Source of the DNA: Lachnospiraceae bacterium | GTDB lineage: Bacteria; Bacillota; Clostridia; Lachnospirales; Lachnospiraceae | Length of the DNA: 51,089 nucleotides | Direction: 5' to 3' | Assembly: GCA_016291405.1 (NCBI GenBank) | Contig: JAEEXG010000015.1 | Span: forward strand, 1-51,089 | Part shown: positions 25,871 to 35,220 of the stretch, piece after piece | How positions within the stretch are numbered: the stretch's first letter is position 1 | How the letters are laid out: every line of letters begins with the position of its first letter | Notes under the pieces: model-generated | Told to the model about the DNA's origin: nothing | The model's input: only the letters and a program-made list of their open reading frames with translations | The model's database searches: none | Translations under genes and position numbers: made by a program

Positions 25871-27328
25871 GTGAACATTAAAGAAGCAAAAGACTATATT
25901 AAAAACACCGTTTTAGTGTATTTAAAGAAAGATGAGTTCGGAGAGTACAGAATCCCCGTTTCAAAGCAGCGCCCCATATTTTTGCTAGGCTCTCCCGGTA
26001 TCGGAAAAACCGCCATTATGGAGCAGATTGCATCAGAACTTGATATAGCCCTTGTAAGCTATTCAATGACCCATCACACCCGCCAGTCGGCTCTTGGGCT
26101 TCCGTTCATAGAAAAGAAGGACTTTGGTGGCAAAGAATACAGTGTTTCCGAATACACCATGAGCGAAATCATTGCATCCATTTATGAGACCATGGAAGAA
26201 AGCGGCACAAAAGAAGGTATTCTTTTCCTTGATGAAATAAACTGCGTATCGGAGACTTTATACCCTTCGATGCTTCAGTTTTTACAATACAAAGTATTCG
26301 GAAGACATTCGGTTCCAAATGGCTGGGTGATAGTAACTGCGGGAAATCCGCCGGAATTTAACAGATCCGTGCGTGAATTTGACGTGGTTACTTTAGATAG
26401 ATTAAAGGTTTTGGAAGTGGAAGCTGATTATGATGCATGGAGAAAATACGCCATAGATAAAGGTTTGCACCCCGCTATTTTAAACTTCCTTGATTTAAAG
26501 AAAGAGTTCTTTTACAAGGTTGAAACCACGGTTTCAGGTAAAGCCTACGTAACTGCCAGAGGCTGGGAAGATTTATCCGATGTCATCACCCTTTATGAAG
26601 AAGAAAATCTTAAAGTAACGGATTCTTTGGTGGAACAGTATTTAAGAAACAAAGAGGTGGTCCACGAGTTTTCAGCCTACTACGACCTTTACAACAAATA
26701 TAAAAGAAACTATAAGATTGGCGAGCTTTTACTTGGTAAGGTTTCAAGCGAGTTAAAAGAAAAGCTTGAAAAGGCCGCAATCGATGAGCGCTTAACCTTT
26801 GTGGGCATGCTTTTAGATAAAGTGAAAGATGAAACAAAGGACGTTATGGAAAACCTTGACTGCCTTATGGCTATAAAAGGTGAAGTTAAGACAATAAGCG
26901 AAAGCAAAGATTGTAAGAAAGCCCTGAAAGACGCAAAGAAGAGCCACGATGACTTTATTATAAAGAAAAAGAAAGCGGGCACTCTTAATCAAAAAGAATT
27001 AAGAATGCAGAATAAAATAAAAGCCCTTCTTTCTTCATTTGAAGAAAAAGAAGACGTAAGCGCTTCTTACAATGAAAATGTTAAAGCGCTTAAAGAAGCC
27101 ACTTTGAAGGTAAGAGAGCATATCGATAACTTCTTTAAAGCAGTAAATGAAATCTTTGGAGAAGATTCAAATGAAATGCTTGTGGCTGTTACTGAAATCA
27201 CCCTTTCAGACAGCACTTCAAGGTTCCTAGCATCCTTTGGAAGCGAAGAATACGACACTTACCAAAAGAGATTAATGGTTAACGACAGAAAACACGACTT
27301 AAGAAAAGAAATACTTGAATTTATATGA
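25871..27328 (+). CDS. MoxR-type AAA+ ATPase
   Basis: A 485-residue AAA+ ATPase with Walker A GSPGIGKT (40-47), Walker B ILFLDEIN (117-124), and sensor-1-like VIVTAGNPPEFN. Downstream of the ATPase core is a long Lys/Glu-rich helical region (about 280-440), likely coiled coil. It partners with the vWA/DUF2201 protein, as MoxR ATPases partner with vWA proteins in RavA-ViaA-like systems. The start is GTG with AAAGGAGA upstream. The stop overlaps the next start as ATGA, implying translational coupling. Confidence 0.88.
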   Translation: MNIKEAKDYIKNTVLVYLKKDEFGEYRIPVSKQRPIFLLGSPGIGKTAIMEQIASELDIALVSYSMTHHTRQSALGLPFIEKKDFGGKEYSVSEYTMSEIIASIYETMEESGTKEGILFLDEINCVSETLYPSMLQFLQYKVFGRHSVPNGWVIVTAGNPPEFNRSVREFDVVTLDRLKVLEVEADYDAWRKYAIDKGLHPAILNFLDLKKEFFYKVETTVSGKAYVTARGWEDLSDVITLYEEENLKVTDSLVEQYLRNKEVVHEFSAYYDLYNKYKRNYKIGELLLGKVSSELKEKLEKAAIDERLTFVGMLLDKVKDETKDVMENLDCLMAIKGEVKTISESKDCKKALKDAKKSHDDFIIKKKKAGTLNQKELRMQNKIKALLSSFEEKEDVSASYNENVKALKEATLKVREHIDNFFKAVNEIFGEDSNEMLVAVTEITLSDSTSRFLASFGSEEYDTYQKRLMVNDRKHDLRKEILEFI

Positions 27329-28257
27329 TAAATGTTAAAGCCGGGGGATTTACCCTTTTATTTGAAACAAAAGATAATGAGGCTGTTTTAACAGGCTATG
27401 AAGGCCTTGATGCAAAGCTTGAAATTCCTGCATCGATTGAAGAAAACGGGGAAAAGTACTACGTTACAGCAATCGATAAAAAGGCCTTTTTAGGATGTAA
27501 AGGACTAAGAAAAGCGTATCTTCCAAATTCAGTTACATCTATCGGAGACTGGGCGTTTTCTTTGTGCGTACATTTAACTAAGTTTAGGGTAAGAGGGGAA
27601 GAGAGCCGAATCGATTTTGGAAAGAATGTTTTTGAAGGCTGCGAGAGGCTAAAAAGCATTAAGCTAAGCGATAACGCGGGAAAGACTCAGTACCTTCTTG
27701 CGGCTTTGGTAAATAAGCTTCCGGCGCCGTTATTACTTAGGGATAAAGACCTTGGAAGCAAGGCATGGTATGAACGTTTTGACATAAGTCTAAAGGCCTT
27801 TCTTTCTCAGGAAGACATTGAAGGATACTCTGACAGAGCCCTTTGCGGAGAAGAAGATATTTCATACGACGGCATAGGCTCTGTTGACGGAGAACTATTG
27901 GGAGAGAGTAAAGAGTACCTTAAAGAAGTAGGGAAAAATAAATCAGAACTATGCTTTTTAAGGCTTAAAAACAACGATAATTTGTCTAAAAAAGATAAGG
28001 AAGCCTTAGAAAAGTACATCCAAGCCCACGCGTTTAATACGGAAAATAAGGCCGCATGGTTTCTTTTAAAAGAAGATTACCCCGATGATATCGACTATCT
28101 AAAGCTTTACATCGATATCACCAATCCTTCGAAGGAAGAAACGGATGCTCTTTTAAAAGACATGGGGGATAAAATGGCGCAGGCAAAGGCCTATTTAATA
28201 GAAAGAAGCAGTGCTCAAAACAAAACGGAAGAGTTTTTTGACGGGCTTTTATTATAG
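27325..28257 (+). CDS. leucine-rich repeat protein (BspA-like)
   Basis: A 310-residue protein with an N-terminal run of BspA-type leucine-rich repeats: KKAFLGCKGLRKAYLPNSVT, SIGDWAFSLCVHLTKFRV and NVFEGCERLKSIKL. The rest is acidic and helical, with no signal peptide, so it is probably cytosolic, unlike many surface BspA proteins. Its start overlaps the ATPase stop by 4 nt. It may be a substrate-recognition or scaffold partner of the ATPase/vWA pair; that is inference from the layout. Confidence 0.82.
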   Translation: MINVKAGGFTLLFETKDNEAVLTGYEGLDAKLEIPASIEENGEKYYVTAIDKKAFLGCKGLRKAYLPNSVTSIGDWAFSLCVHLTKFRVRGEESRIDFGKNVFEGCERLKSIKLSDNAGKTQYLLAALVNKLPAPLLLRDKDLGSKAWYERFDISLKAFLSQEDIEGYSDRALCGEEDISYDGIGSVDGELLGESKEYLKEVGKNKSELCFLRLKNNDNLSKKDKEALEKYIQAHAFNTENKAAWFLLKEDYPDDIDYLKLYIDITNPSKEETDALLKDMGDKMAQAKAYLIERSSAQNKTEEFFDGLLL

Positions 28258-28274
28258 GCAAAAAGAAATAAACT

Positions 28275-28301
28275 TGAAAGTTTCATGGATGTGATATAAT
28301 A
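28275..28301 (+). promoter_or_regulatory. likely promoter of the hydrogenase gene
   Basis: TTGAAA (28275-28280) and TATAAT (28296-28301) with a 15-bp spacer, about 48 nt before the ATG. The short spacer lowers confidence. Confidence 0.5.
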
Positions 28302-28349
28302 TTAATCGGGATTGTTAAAAAATTAACCTAATAGTTTTGAGAGGTTTAT

Positions 28350-29888
28350 ATGAGAGGAATTAATACTTCGGTAAATGATTTAAGAAGAAAAGTGTATGCG
28401 GAAGTCGCAAGGCTTTCCTATGAATATGAAGACGGGGATCTTCAAAAGAAAATGCCCGAAATTCCCTACAGAGTTATTCCGGGGGAAGTAAGTGTATACA
28501 GAGAATCGGTGTTTTTGGAAAGAGCCATTGTAAGAGAAAAAGTTCGTATGGCAATGGGACTTCCCGCAAGAACAGCGGCGGAAGAAGCACCTGTTTATCA
28601 GGGCGCTGAAGAGTGCGTTAAGCCTGAAAAATACTATCAGCCGCCCCTTATTGATGTAATCAAATTTGCTTGTCACGCCTGCCCCGATAATAAAATTATC
28701 GTAACTGAAGGATGTCAGGGCTGCCTTGCAAATCCTTGTAAAGAAGTGTGCCCCAAGGGTGCAATCGAAATAAAGAACGGTAAATCCGTTATAGATGAAA
28801 GCAAATGTATTAAGTGCGGAAAATGTATGTCCGTTTGCCCTTACGGAGCGATCATTAAGTTAGAGCGTCCCTGCGCAAAGGCTTGCGGTATGAACGCCAT
28901 TAAGTCAGATGAATACGGAAGAGCTGAAATCGATACCGAAAAGTGTGTATCCTGCGGCATGTGCTTTGCAAACTGTCCTTTCGGAGCAATCACAGATAAA
29001 GCCCAGATTTTCCAGCTTATCCAGGCAATAAGAAGCGATGTGCCCGTATATGCGGCTATCGCACCTGCAGCTACAGGTCAGTTTGGACCCGATTTTACGC
29101 CCGAAAAAATGCGCCCCGCCTTTAAGGCTCTTGGCTTTGAAGATGTTGTGGAAGTGGCAATCGGCGCCGACCTTTGTACAATCGAAGAAGCAAAGGACTT
29201 TGTAAACGAAGTGCCTGAAAAGCTTCCCTTCATGGCTACATCCTGTTGCCCTGCATGGAGCGTAATGGCAAAGAAATTATTCCCGGAATACGCAAACTGT
29301 ATTTCCATGGCCCTTACCCCCATGGTACTTACAGGCCGTTTAATAAAGAAAGAACATCCCGGATGCCTTGTAGCATTCATAGGCCCTTGTGCCGCAAAGA
29401 AGCTTGAAGCAAGCCGTAAGTCGATCAGAAGTGATATTGATTTCGTGCTTACCTTTGAAGAAGTAATGGGTATGTTTGAAGCAAAGGAAGTTGATTTTAA
29501 GTCACTTCCCGATGATGATACAATGCACGGCGCAAGCGGAGACGGAAGAGGATTTGCTGTAAGCGGCGGTGTAGCAAATGCCGTTGTAAACTGCATTCAC
29601 GAAATGTATCCCGATAAAGAAATTAAAGTTGCGGCTGCTGAAGGCTTGGCAAACTGCCGTAAGTTACTTGCCCAGGCTAAGGCCGGAAAATATAACGGAT
29701 ATTTGCTTGAAGGCATGGCTTGCCCCGGAGGATGTATTGCCGGTGCCGGCACCATTCAGCCAATTGCAAAATCGGCTGCATCAGTTGCAAAGCATAAGGC
29801 AGTGTCCACAAACGCTCATGCAACAGCCAGCCAGTATAAAGAGCTTTTGGAAGCAATAGACGAAACATATAAAAATAAACCCGAGTAA
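28350..29888 (+). CDS. monomeric [FeFe] hydrogenase
   Basis: Catalyses reversible proton reduction with ferredoxin, disposing of fermentation electrons as hydrogen. In the 512 residues, cysteines C153/156/159/163 and C199/202/205/209 form two ferredoxin-type [4Fe-4S] sites; C122, C125, C130, C134, C175 and C179 supply additional cluster ligands. The H-cluster motifs are TSCCPAW (297-303), PCAAKK (346-351) and MACPGGC (456-462), so the active-site cysteines are intact. The motif variants and the N-terminal helical region differ from the classic M3-type enzyme and suggest the less-studied group B, tentatively. Maturases HydEFG are not in the window. Confidence 0.9.
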   Translation: MRGINTSVNDLRRKVYAEVARLSYEYEDGDLQKKMPEIPYRVIPGEVSVYRESVFLERAIVREKVRMAMGLPARTAAEEAPVYQGAEECVKPEKYYQPPLIDVIKFACHACPDNKIIVTEGCQGCLANPCKEVCPKGAIEIKNGKSVIDESKCIKCGKCMSVCPYGAIIKLERPCAKACGMNAIKSDEYGRAEIDTEKCVSCGMCFANCPFGAITDKAQIFQLIQAIRSDVPVYAAIAPAATGQFGPDFTPEKMRPAFKALGFEDVVEVAIGADLCTIEEAKDFVNEVPEKLPFMATSCCPAWSVMAKKLFPEYANCISMALTPMVLTGRLIKKEHPGCLVAFIGPCAAKKLEASRKSIRSDIDFVLTFEEVMGMFEAKEVDFKSLPDDDTMHGASGDGRGFAVSGGVANAVVNCIHEMYPDKEIKVAAAEGLANCRKLLAQAKAGKYNGYLLEGMACPGGCIAGAGTIQPIAKSAASVAKHKAVSTNAHATASQYKELLEAIDETYKNKPE

Positions 29889-29905
29889 GCATAAGAGGAA
29901 ACGTT

Positions 29906-30604
29906 ATGAGATTATTATTGATTGCGGCCGTTTTGCCGGGACTTTTCATCATGTATTACGTATACAAAAAGGACTGGGTGGAAAAAGAACCCATTGGGCT
30001 TATCATTAAGCTTTTGGTATTCGGAGCCATAGCCGTGGTACCTGCGGTTCTATTGGAACTTCTTGGTTCCTTTATAGTTTACGGTGGCATTGATGAGCCT
30101 TCCTTAGTTACTAGAACCCAGGTTTTCCTAGATAACTTTGTGGTGGTGGCAGTTTCCGAGGAGCTTTGTAAATTCCTCTTTTTAAAGAAGATCACATGGA
30201 AGCATCCCGCCTTTGACTATCGATTTGACGCAATAGTTTATTCCGTAAGCGTAAGCATGGGATTTGCAATCTTAGAAAACATTATGTACGTATTTGAGCA
30301 CGGATTAAGCATCGCCTTAACAAGAGCCCTTATTTCAATTCCCGGGCATGCATGCTTTGCCGTTACAATGGGTGTTTTCTACGGACAGGCTAAGCTAAAT
30401 GAAAGGCTTGAAAGAAAGAGCCCCATGAAGACAGACTTATTTATGGCAGTGCTTTTGCCGGTACTTATGCACGGTTTCTTTGATTTTTGCTTATCAATTG
30501 ATTCAGGCTTATATACCGCACTCTTTTACGTATTCATAATAGTTGCAGACATCATTTGCCTGCGCCTTATAAAGAACTTTTCAAAGAAAGATTATTCAAT
30601 ATAA
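29906..30604 (+). CDS. PrsW family intramembrane metalloprotease
   Basis: A 232-residue polytopic protein with the PrsW conserved motifs: VAVSEELCKFLFL (the glutamate pair), GFAILENIMYVFEHG, HACFAVTMGVFYGQAKLNE and MHGFFDF, which supply metal ligands. PrsW of Bacillus cleaves the anti-sigma factor RsiW; related proteins cleave or process membrane proteins. An anti-sigma factor is not evident here. It follows the hydrogenase gene by 17 nt and has AGAGGAAA upstream, so the two may be co-transcribed. Confidence 0.9.
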   Translation: MRLLLIAAVLPGLFIMYYVYKKDWVEKEPIGLIIKLLVFGAIAVVPAVLLELLGSFIVYGGIDEPSLVTRTQVFLDNFVVVAVSEELCKFLFLKKITWKHPAFDYRFDAIVYSVSVSMGFAILENIMYVFEHGLSIALTRALISIPGHACFAVTMGVFYGQAKLNERLERKSPMKTDLFMAVLLPVLMHGFFDFCLSIDSGLYTALFYVFIIVADIICLRLIKNFSKKDYSI

Positions 30605-30612
30605 AAAAAGAA

Positions 30613-30645
30613 AAATAAAGCCCGCTAATTTGCGGGTTTTATTAT
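30613..30645 (+). terminator. terminator after the PrsW gene
   Basis: AATAAA and CCCGC pair with GCGGG and TTTATT around a short A/T-rich loop, ending in Ts. Confidence 0.8.
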
Positions 30646-30707
30646 TTGAGAATATACGCAAAAATACTATACTTATCTTAAGTTAATCAACCGTGAGGAG
30701 GGAGATA

Positions 30708-31193
30708 ATGAAGTTATACATTCAACAAAAAGTTTTTAGCTTAAATGACAAATTCGAAGTTTACGACGATAATCAAAACGTCGTTTTTAGATGCGAAAGC
30801 GAGCTTTTAAGCATAGGAAAAAAACTTTATGTCTATAACAATCGAGATGAGGAAGTAGCCTTTATAAGGCAGGAATTATTAACCTTACTTCCTAAGTTTT
30901 CAATCGAAAAAAACGGGATCGAAGAAGCAGTGGTTAAAAAGAGATTCACGTTTCTTTCACCCGAATATGACGTTGTTGGATATGGTTGGAGTGTAAAAGG
31001 GGATGTTTTGGCACACGATTACAGTATCTATGATATGTGCGGAAACGAGATAGCACACATTTCAAAGGCCTGGCTTTCATGGGGCGACTATTATGAAATC
31101 GACTATTCCGATTACGCAGACCCTTCAAAAGTCCTTTGCGTTGTGCTAATTATAGACGCAATAAAGGCCGCAAGTAATGCGGCCGCTACATAA
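30708..31193 (+). CDS. LURP-one-related (tubby-like fold) protein
   Basis: A 161-residue protein matching the LURP-one-related family: LYIQQKVFSLNDKFEVYDDNQN, then VFRCESELLSIGKKLYVYN, and a C-terminal AHISKAWLSWGDYYEIDY with a hydrophobic final helix. The fold is a beta barrel around a central helix, similar to phospholipid scramblases and tubby proteins; the bacterial role is unknown. The frame is open from GTG 30693, but the ATG at 30708 has GGAGGG upstream. It converges on the diguanylate cyclase gene with only 3 nt between the stops. Confidence 0.85.
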   Translation: MKLYIQQKVFSLNDKFEVYDDNQNVVFRCESELLSIGKKLYVYNNRDEEVAFIRQELLTLLPKFSIEKNGIEEAVVKKRFTFLSPEYDVVGYGWSVKGDVLAHDYSIYDMCGNEIAHISKAWLSWGDYYEIDYSDYADPSKVLCVVLIIDAIKAASNAAAT

Positions 31194-31196
31194 ATC

Positions 31197-32264
31197 TTAT
31201 TTATCTGAAATAAGGAAATGTCCTTTCGAACTTTTCTTAACCTGATATAAAGCATCATCAGCAGTTTTGATGGTGCTTTTTATTGATATTCCGGGCTTTA
31301 ATTCGCAAATACCTCCGGATACATGCAAAGAAATATCAAGGTCGATCTTAGAAAGCTTTTTGTTTATTTTCTTTAGCTTTTCAAGGGTCTGTTTGCAATC
31401 GGAGTTAGAAAGAATCAAGAACTCGTCTCCTCCGTATCTAAATAGCTCTCTGTCTCTAAAGTTTTCTCTCAAACTTGAAGTAATAACAAGTAAAGCGTCA
31501 TCGCCAACCAAATGGCCTTTTGTGTCGTTAATTCCCTTAAAATCGTCAATGTCCAAAAGGGCAACGCTTCTTACGTCCTTAAAATCACCCGATGCAATAC
31601 GGTCATTTAAGGCATTTCTGTTTGCAATTGAAGTAAGGCCGTCACGCTTTGCAAGGTTTGTAAGCTTTGCTTCCAAAATAAAGGTATTATAAGAAAATCT
31701 AAAGTGTCTTATTATTACGGTGATTGTGACTACACCAAATATTATTATGTTTGCCTGAGCGGTAGAAAACTTTCCTTCAGCAATTACCGTTACAATCATT
31801 AAGATTACAGTATCAAAGACCACCACCAAAGACTGGAATATAGGGTCTAATACCAAGAAGAAAGAAACCGACATGATGGTTGTTACCGCTACAACGGCGG
31901 AGCCTTTATGTAAAATATCAAGGCTTGATATTGCAACGCCCCAGCAGGTTACAAGAAGATAGTAAAAGTTAGCGTATGCAATAACTCCTCTGTATTCTTT
32001 CTTCTTTTCAAAGTGGACAAACAAAATGTCTCCCAAAGTGGAAAATACAAATAAAATTGAGTAAAGGGACAAATAATAAACGGCTCTTGGATTCTTTAAG
32101 TTAAAAGCCAAAAGACCGATGATAAGCATCGAAAGCTCGATGATTGCAAGCACTCTTAAAATGGTGTGGATGGTCTTTGATGTTTTTTCAAGTGTTAAAG
32201 CCACAAATTCTTTTGATGTTAAATGCGCATCTGAAAAAAGATAGTTTCTTAATTTTGAAAACAT
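31197..32264 (-). CDS. membrane diguanylate cyclase (GGDEF)
   Basis: A 355-residue protein with about six transmembrane helices in the first ~190 residues and a C-terminal GGDEF domain: RDGLTSIANRNALNDR, ALLDIDDFKGINDTKGHLVGDDAL, and the active-site motif YGGDEF. It should make cyclic di-GMP at the inner membrane in response to an unknown signal. An RxxD inhibitory site is not evident in the expected position before GGDEF, suggesting little product inhibition. The HD-GYP protein at 35221 could degrade the same messenger. Confidence 0.92.
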   Translation of the reverse strand: MFSKLRNYLFSDAHLTSKEFVALTLEKTSKTIHTILRVLAIIELSMLIIGLLAFNLKNPRAVYYLSLYSILFVFSTLGDILFVHFEKKKEYRGVIAYANFYYLLVTCWGVAISSLDILHKGSAVVAVTTIMSVSFFLVLDPIFQSLVVVFDTVILMIVTVIAEGKFSTAQANIIIFGVVTITVIIRHFRFSYNTFILEAKLTNLAKRDGLTSIANRNALNDRIASGDFKDVRSVALLDIDDFKGINDTKGHLVGDDALLVITSSLRENFRDRELFRYGGDEFLILSNSDCKQTLEKLKKINKKLSKIDLDISLHVSGGICELKPGISIKSTIKTADDALYQVKKSSKGHFLISDK

Positions 32265-32292
32265 AATCTAACCTCGATATTTTAAAAAGGGG

Positions 32293-32487
32293 TCAAAAGT
32301 GTCTGTGGGCGGCAGGTGAATGGGGTGCGCCCTTTAAGTAGTTTTTGTTTCTTCTGTTAGTATCCGGATACTCGTTTGGAATGGGACCTCCCATCAGGTA
32401 TCTTGGATGCTTGTTTCTTCGCCTGCTTCTGAATCCTCGTAAGCCAAGCACAAGGCAAAATCCGAATATTGCTACAACAAACAGCAT
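32293..32487 (-). CDS. small hypothetical protein with N-terminal membrane segment
   Basis: A 64-residue frame begins MLFVVAIFGFCLVLGLRG, a hydrophobic helix, followed by an Arg-rich stretch and a polar tail with GGPIPNEYP and a His at the end. AAAGGGG precedes the ATG. No family recognised. It lies between the cyclase gene and asnS on the minus strand. Its layout (membrane anchor, basic patch, disordered tail) is that of many real small proteins, but homologues would be needed to confirm it. Confidence 0.5.
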   Translation of the reverse strand: MLFVVAIFGFCLVLGLRGFRSRRRNKHPRYLMGGPIPNEYPDTNRRNKNYLKGAPHSPAAHRHF

Positions 32488-32604
32488 AGTTTAAGCCCCT
32501 TTTATCTTTTTGAATTACACCTTACTATATCATCTTAGGGTTAACTAAAGCAACCTGACTATAATTTTATGCCAACTTCTTTGCTTTAATGTGCAAAAAG
32601 TTCT

Positions 32605-32632
32605 TTGAATTTGCCTGAAAACTTGTTATTAT
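32605..32632 (+). promoter_or_regulatory. asnS promoter
   Basis: TTGAAT (32605-32610) and TATTAT (32627-32632) with a 16-bp spacer. No T-box leader is present; the leader is short, so control by uncharged tRNA is unlikely. Confidence 0.6.
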
Positions 32633-32665
32633 AGAGGATATGTTAAAAGAAAACGGAGGACTATG

Positions 32666-34051
32666 ATGAGAACTAAAATTAAAGAGCTGTTCAGAAACAC
32701 ATCTGAATATGCTTCCAAAGAAGTGACCATCTGCGCTTGGGTACGTACAAACCGCGCACAGGCACAGTTTGGATTCCTTAATGTAAACGACGGATCATTT
32801 TTTGAAAATTTACAGGTGGTTTACACACAGGAACTTAATAATTTTGAAGATATCTCTAAGATTAGAGTCGGAGCCAGCGTAAAGGTTGTGGGCACATTGG
32901 TGCTTACTCCCGAAAATAAGCAGCCCTTTGAACTTAAGGCAAAAGAAGTAACACTTCTTGGTGACTGCCCTGAAAATTATCCGATTCAGCCTAAGCGTCA
33001 TACCAGAGAATATCTTCGTACGGTAGCGCATCTTCGTCCCAGAACAAACCTCTTTTCAGCAGTGTTCAGAGTAAGATCCGTAGCTGCTATGGCGGTTCAT
33101 ACATACTTTCAGGACAGAGGATATGTATATGTACATACTCCTTTGATTACAGGAGCCGATTGTGAAGGTTCCGACCAGATGTTTAAAATCACAACCTTAA
33201 ACATGAACGATCTTCCTTTAACAGAAGACGGTAAGGTTGATTTTTCAAAAGACCTTTTTGGTAAGCAGTCATTTATCACAGGTTCCGGACAGCTTCAGGG
33301 CGAAACATTCGCTATGGCTTACGGTGACATTTACACTTTCGGACCTACATTCAGAACAGAGAACTCAAACACTCAGACTCATGCCAACGAATTCTGGATG
33401 ATTGAGCCCGAAATGGCATTCTGTGATTTGGAAGGCCTTATGGACATCGAAGAAGAGATGCTTAAGTTCGTTGTTAAATACGTAATGGATAAGTGTCCCG
33501 AAGAAATCGAATTCTTTGATAAGTTTGTTTCAAACGGCTTAAAGGATAAGCTTAACGGTATCATCAATGCCAAGTTTACAAGAATCAAGCATCATGATGT
33601 TATCGATATTTTAAAGAAAGCGGACGTTAAGTGGGAGTTTGAGCCCGACTACGGCGAAGACATTGCCAAAGAGCATGAAAAGTATATTGTAGATTACTTT
33701 AACGGCCCTGTATTTGTTACAGACTGGCCCAAGGATATAAAGGCTTACTACATGAAGGTTAACCCTGACGGAAAGACCGTTGCCGCAGTTGACTTGCTTG
33801 TTCCTCAGGCAGGTGAGCTTATGGGCGGTAGCCAGAGAGAAGAAAACCTAGAAGTCTTACTTAAGAGAATGGATGAAATGGGAGTCGATAAGGAAGGCAT
33901 CGATTGGTATCTTGATACAAGAAGATACGGCGGATGCATTCACTCAGGTTTCGGTATGGGCTTTGAACGTTTGATTATGTATTTAACAGGCGTTGAAAAC
34001 ATAAGAGACGTAATCCCTTATCCCAGAACACCCAAGTCTTGCGATTTCTAA
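32666..34051 (+). CDS. asnS: asparaginyl-tRNA synthetase
   Basis: Charges tRNA-Asn. The 461-residue class IIb synthetase has an OB-fold anticodon domain (VTICAWVRTNRAQAQFGFLNVND) and the catalytic core with GADCEGSDQMF, FTFGPTFRTENSNT-type motif 2 (TFRTENSNTQTHANEFWM) and motif 3 (HSGFGMGFERLIMY). EFWMIEPE and the absence of an AspRS insertion support AsnRS. Two adjacent ATGs exist (32663, 32666); the second lies 6 nt from GGAGG and is preferred. trpS follows 21 nt downstream. Confidence 0.96.
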   Translation: MRTKIKELFRNTSEYASKEVTICAWVRTNRAQAQFGFLNVNDGSFFENLQVVYTQELNNFEDISKIRVGASVKVVGTLVLTPENKQPFELKAKEVTLLGDCPENYPIQPKRHTREYLRTVAHLRPRTNLFSAVFRVRSVAAMAVHTYFQDRGYVYVHTPLITGADCEGSDQMFKITTLNMNDLPLTEDGKVDFSKDLFGKQSFITGSGQLQGETFAMAYGDIYTFGPTFRTENSNTQTHANEFWMIEPEMAFCDLEGLMDIEEEMLKFVVKYVMDKCPEEIEFFDKFVSNGLKDKLNGIINAKFTRIKHHDVIDILKKADVKWEFEPDYGEDIAKEHEKYIVDYFNGPVFVTDWPKDIKAYYMKVNPDGKTVAAVDLLVPQAGELMGGSQREENLEVLLKRMDEMGVDKEGIDWYLDTRRYGGCIHSGFGMGFERLIMYLTGVENIRDVIPYPRTPKSCDF

Positions 34052-34072
34052 GAAGGGTACATAGGAGCAGAT

Positions 34073-35173
34073 ATGGAAAACAATAAAAAGATTATTTTAA
34101 CCGGTGACAGACCTACAGGTAAGCTTCATATCGGACATTATGTAGGTTCTTTGAGAAGAAGAGTAGAGCTTCAAAACTCCGGTGAATTTGATGAAATAAA
34201 CATTCTTATCGCAGATGACCAGGCTTTGACAGACAATGCCGATAACCCCGGTAAAATCCGCGATAACATTATAAACGTTGTGCTTGATTATCTTTCGGTA
34301 GGTCTTGATCCTAACAAGGTAACAATGTGCGTGCAGTCTCAGCTTCCTGCTTTACATGCACTCACATTTTACTACATGAACCTTGTTTCAACAGCAAGGC
34401 TTTCACGTAACCCTACCGTTAAATCAGAAATTCAGATGAGAGGCTTTGCGGACGAAGGACTTCCCACAGGTTTCTTTACCTATCCTATTTCACAGGCAGC
34501 AGACATTACAGCCTTTGATGCAACCGTTGTACCTGTAGGTGAAGATCAGCTTCCCATGATTGAGCAGACAAGAGAAATCGTTGAAAAGTTTAACAGAATC
34601 TACGGTGACACCCTTGTTCTTCCTACAGCCGTTATTCCTTCAAATGCCAGCGAAAGAAGACTTCCCGGCGTTGACGGTAAGGCAAAGATGAGTAAGTCCC
34701 TTGGAAACTGCATTTTCTTAAGCGATTCATCCAAGCAGATTAAAGACCAGGTAAACAAGAAGATGTTTACAGACCCTCAGCACTTAAAGATCGAGGATCC
34801 GGGACACCTTGAAGGAAACATGGTATTTGCTTACCTTGATGCTTTTTGTAACGACGATCACTTTAAGGAATACCTTCCCGAGTATGCAAACCTTGATGAG
34901 TTAAAGGCTCACTACACAAGAGGCGGCTTAGGAGACGGTACATGTAAGAAGTTCCTTATAAATGTGCTTGAAGAAACCTTGGCGCCCATAAGAGCAAGAC
35001 GTGCAGAGTGGGAAAGCGATATTGATTCTGTTTACGACATCATCACAGAAGGCACAAAGAAAGCAAGAGAAAAGACAAACGCTACTCTTCAAAGGGTACA
35101 GAGTGCTATGAGAATTGACTACTTTAAGGATCGTAGCATTATAAATGAATGGAAAGAAGTAATCAAACAGTAG
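34073..35173 (+). CDS. trpS: tryptophanyl-tRNA synthetase
   Basis: Charges tRNA-Trp. The 366-residue class I synthetase shows [11 protein letters not shown] (the HIGH motif), [18 protein letters not shown], and the KMSKS loop in [32 protein letters not shown] is the tryptophan-site region typical of TrpRS. It belongs to the longer form seen in many Clostridia rather than the ~330-residue Bacillus form. It forms an operon with asnS and ends in a strong terminator. Confidence 0.96.
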   Translation: MENNKKIILTGDRPTGKLHIGHYVGSLRRRVELQNSGEFDEINILIADDQALTDNADNPGKIRDNIINVVLDYLSVGLDPNKVTMCVQSQLPALHALTFYYMNLVSTARLSRNPTVKSEIQMRGFADEGLPTGFFTYPISQAADITAFDATVVPVGEDQLPMIEQTREIVEKFNRIYGDTLVLPTAVIPSNASERRLPGVDGKAKMSKSLGNCIFLSDSSKQIKDQVNKKMFTDPQHLKIEDPGHLEGNMVFAYLDAFCNDDHFKEYLPEYANLDELKAHYTRGGLGDGTCKKFLINVLEETLAPIRARRAEWESDIDSVYDIITEGTKKAREKTNATLQRVQSAMRIDYFKDRSIINEWKEVIKQ

Positions 35174-35183
35174 TTAAATAAAG

Positions 35184-35216
35184 AAAAGCACATCCGAAAG
35201 GGATGTGCTTTTTTGT
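35184..35216 (+). terminator. terminator of asnS-trpS
   Basis: AAAAGCACATCC (35184-35195) pairs with GGATGTGCTTTT (35201-35212) around GAAAG, with a T-tract. It lies just before the convergent HD-GYP gene stop and may act on both strands. Confidence 0.92.
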
Positions 35217-35220
35217 TGCT

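Noticed and set aside
24564-28257. Anti-phage defence island
   Set aside because: vWA/MoxR/LRR genes are compatible with defence but there is no nuclease, methylase or other defence signature, and flanks are housekeeping.
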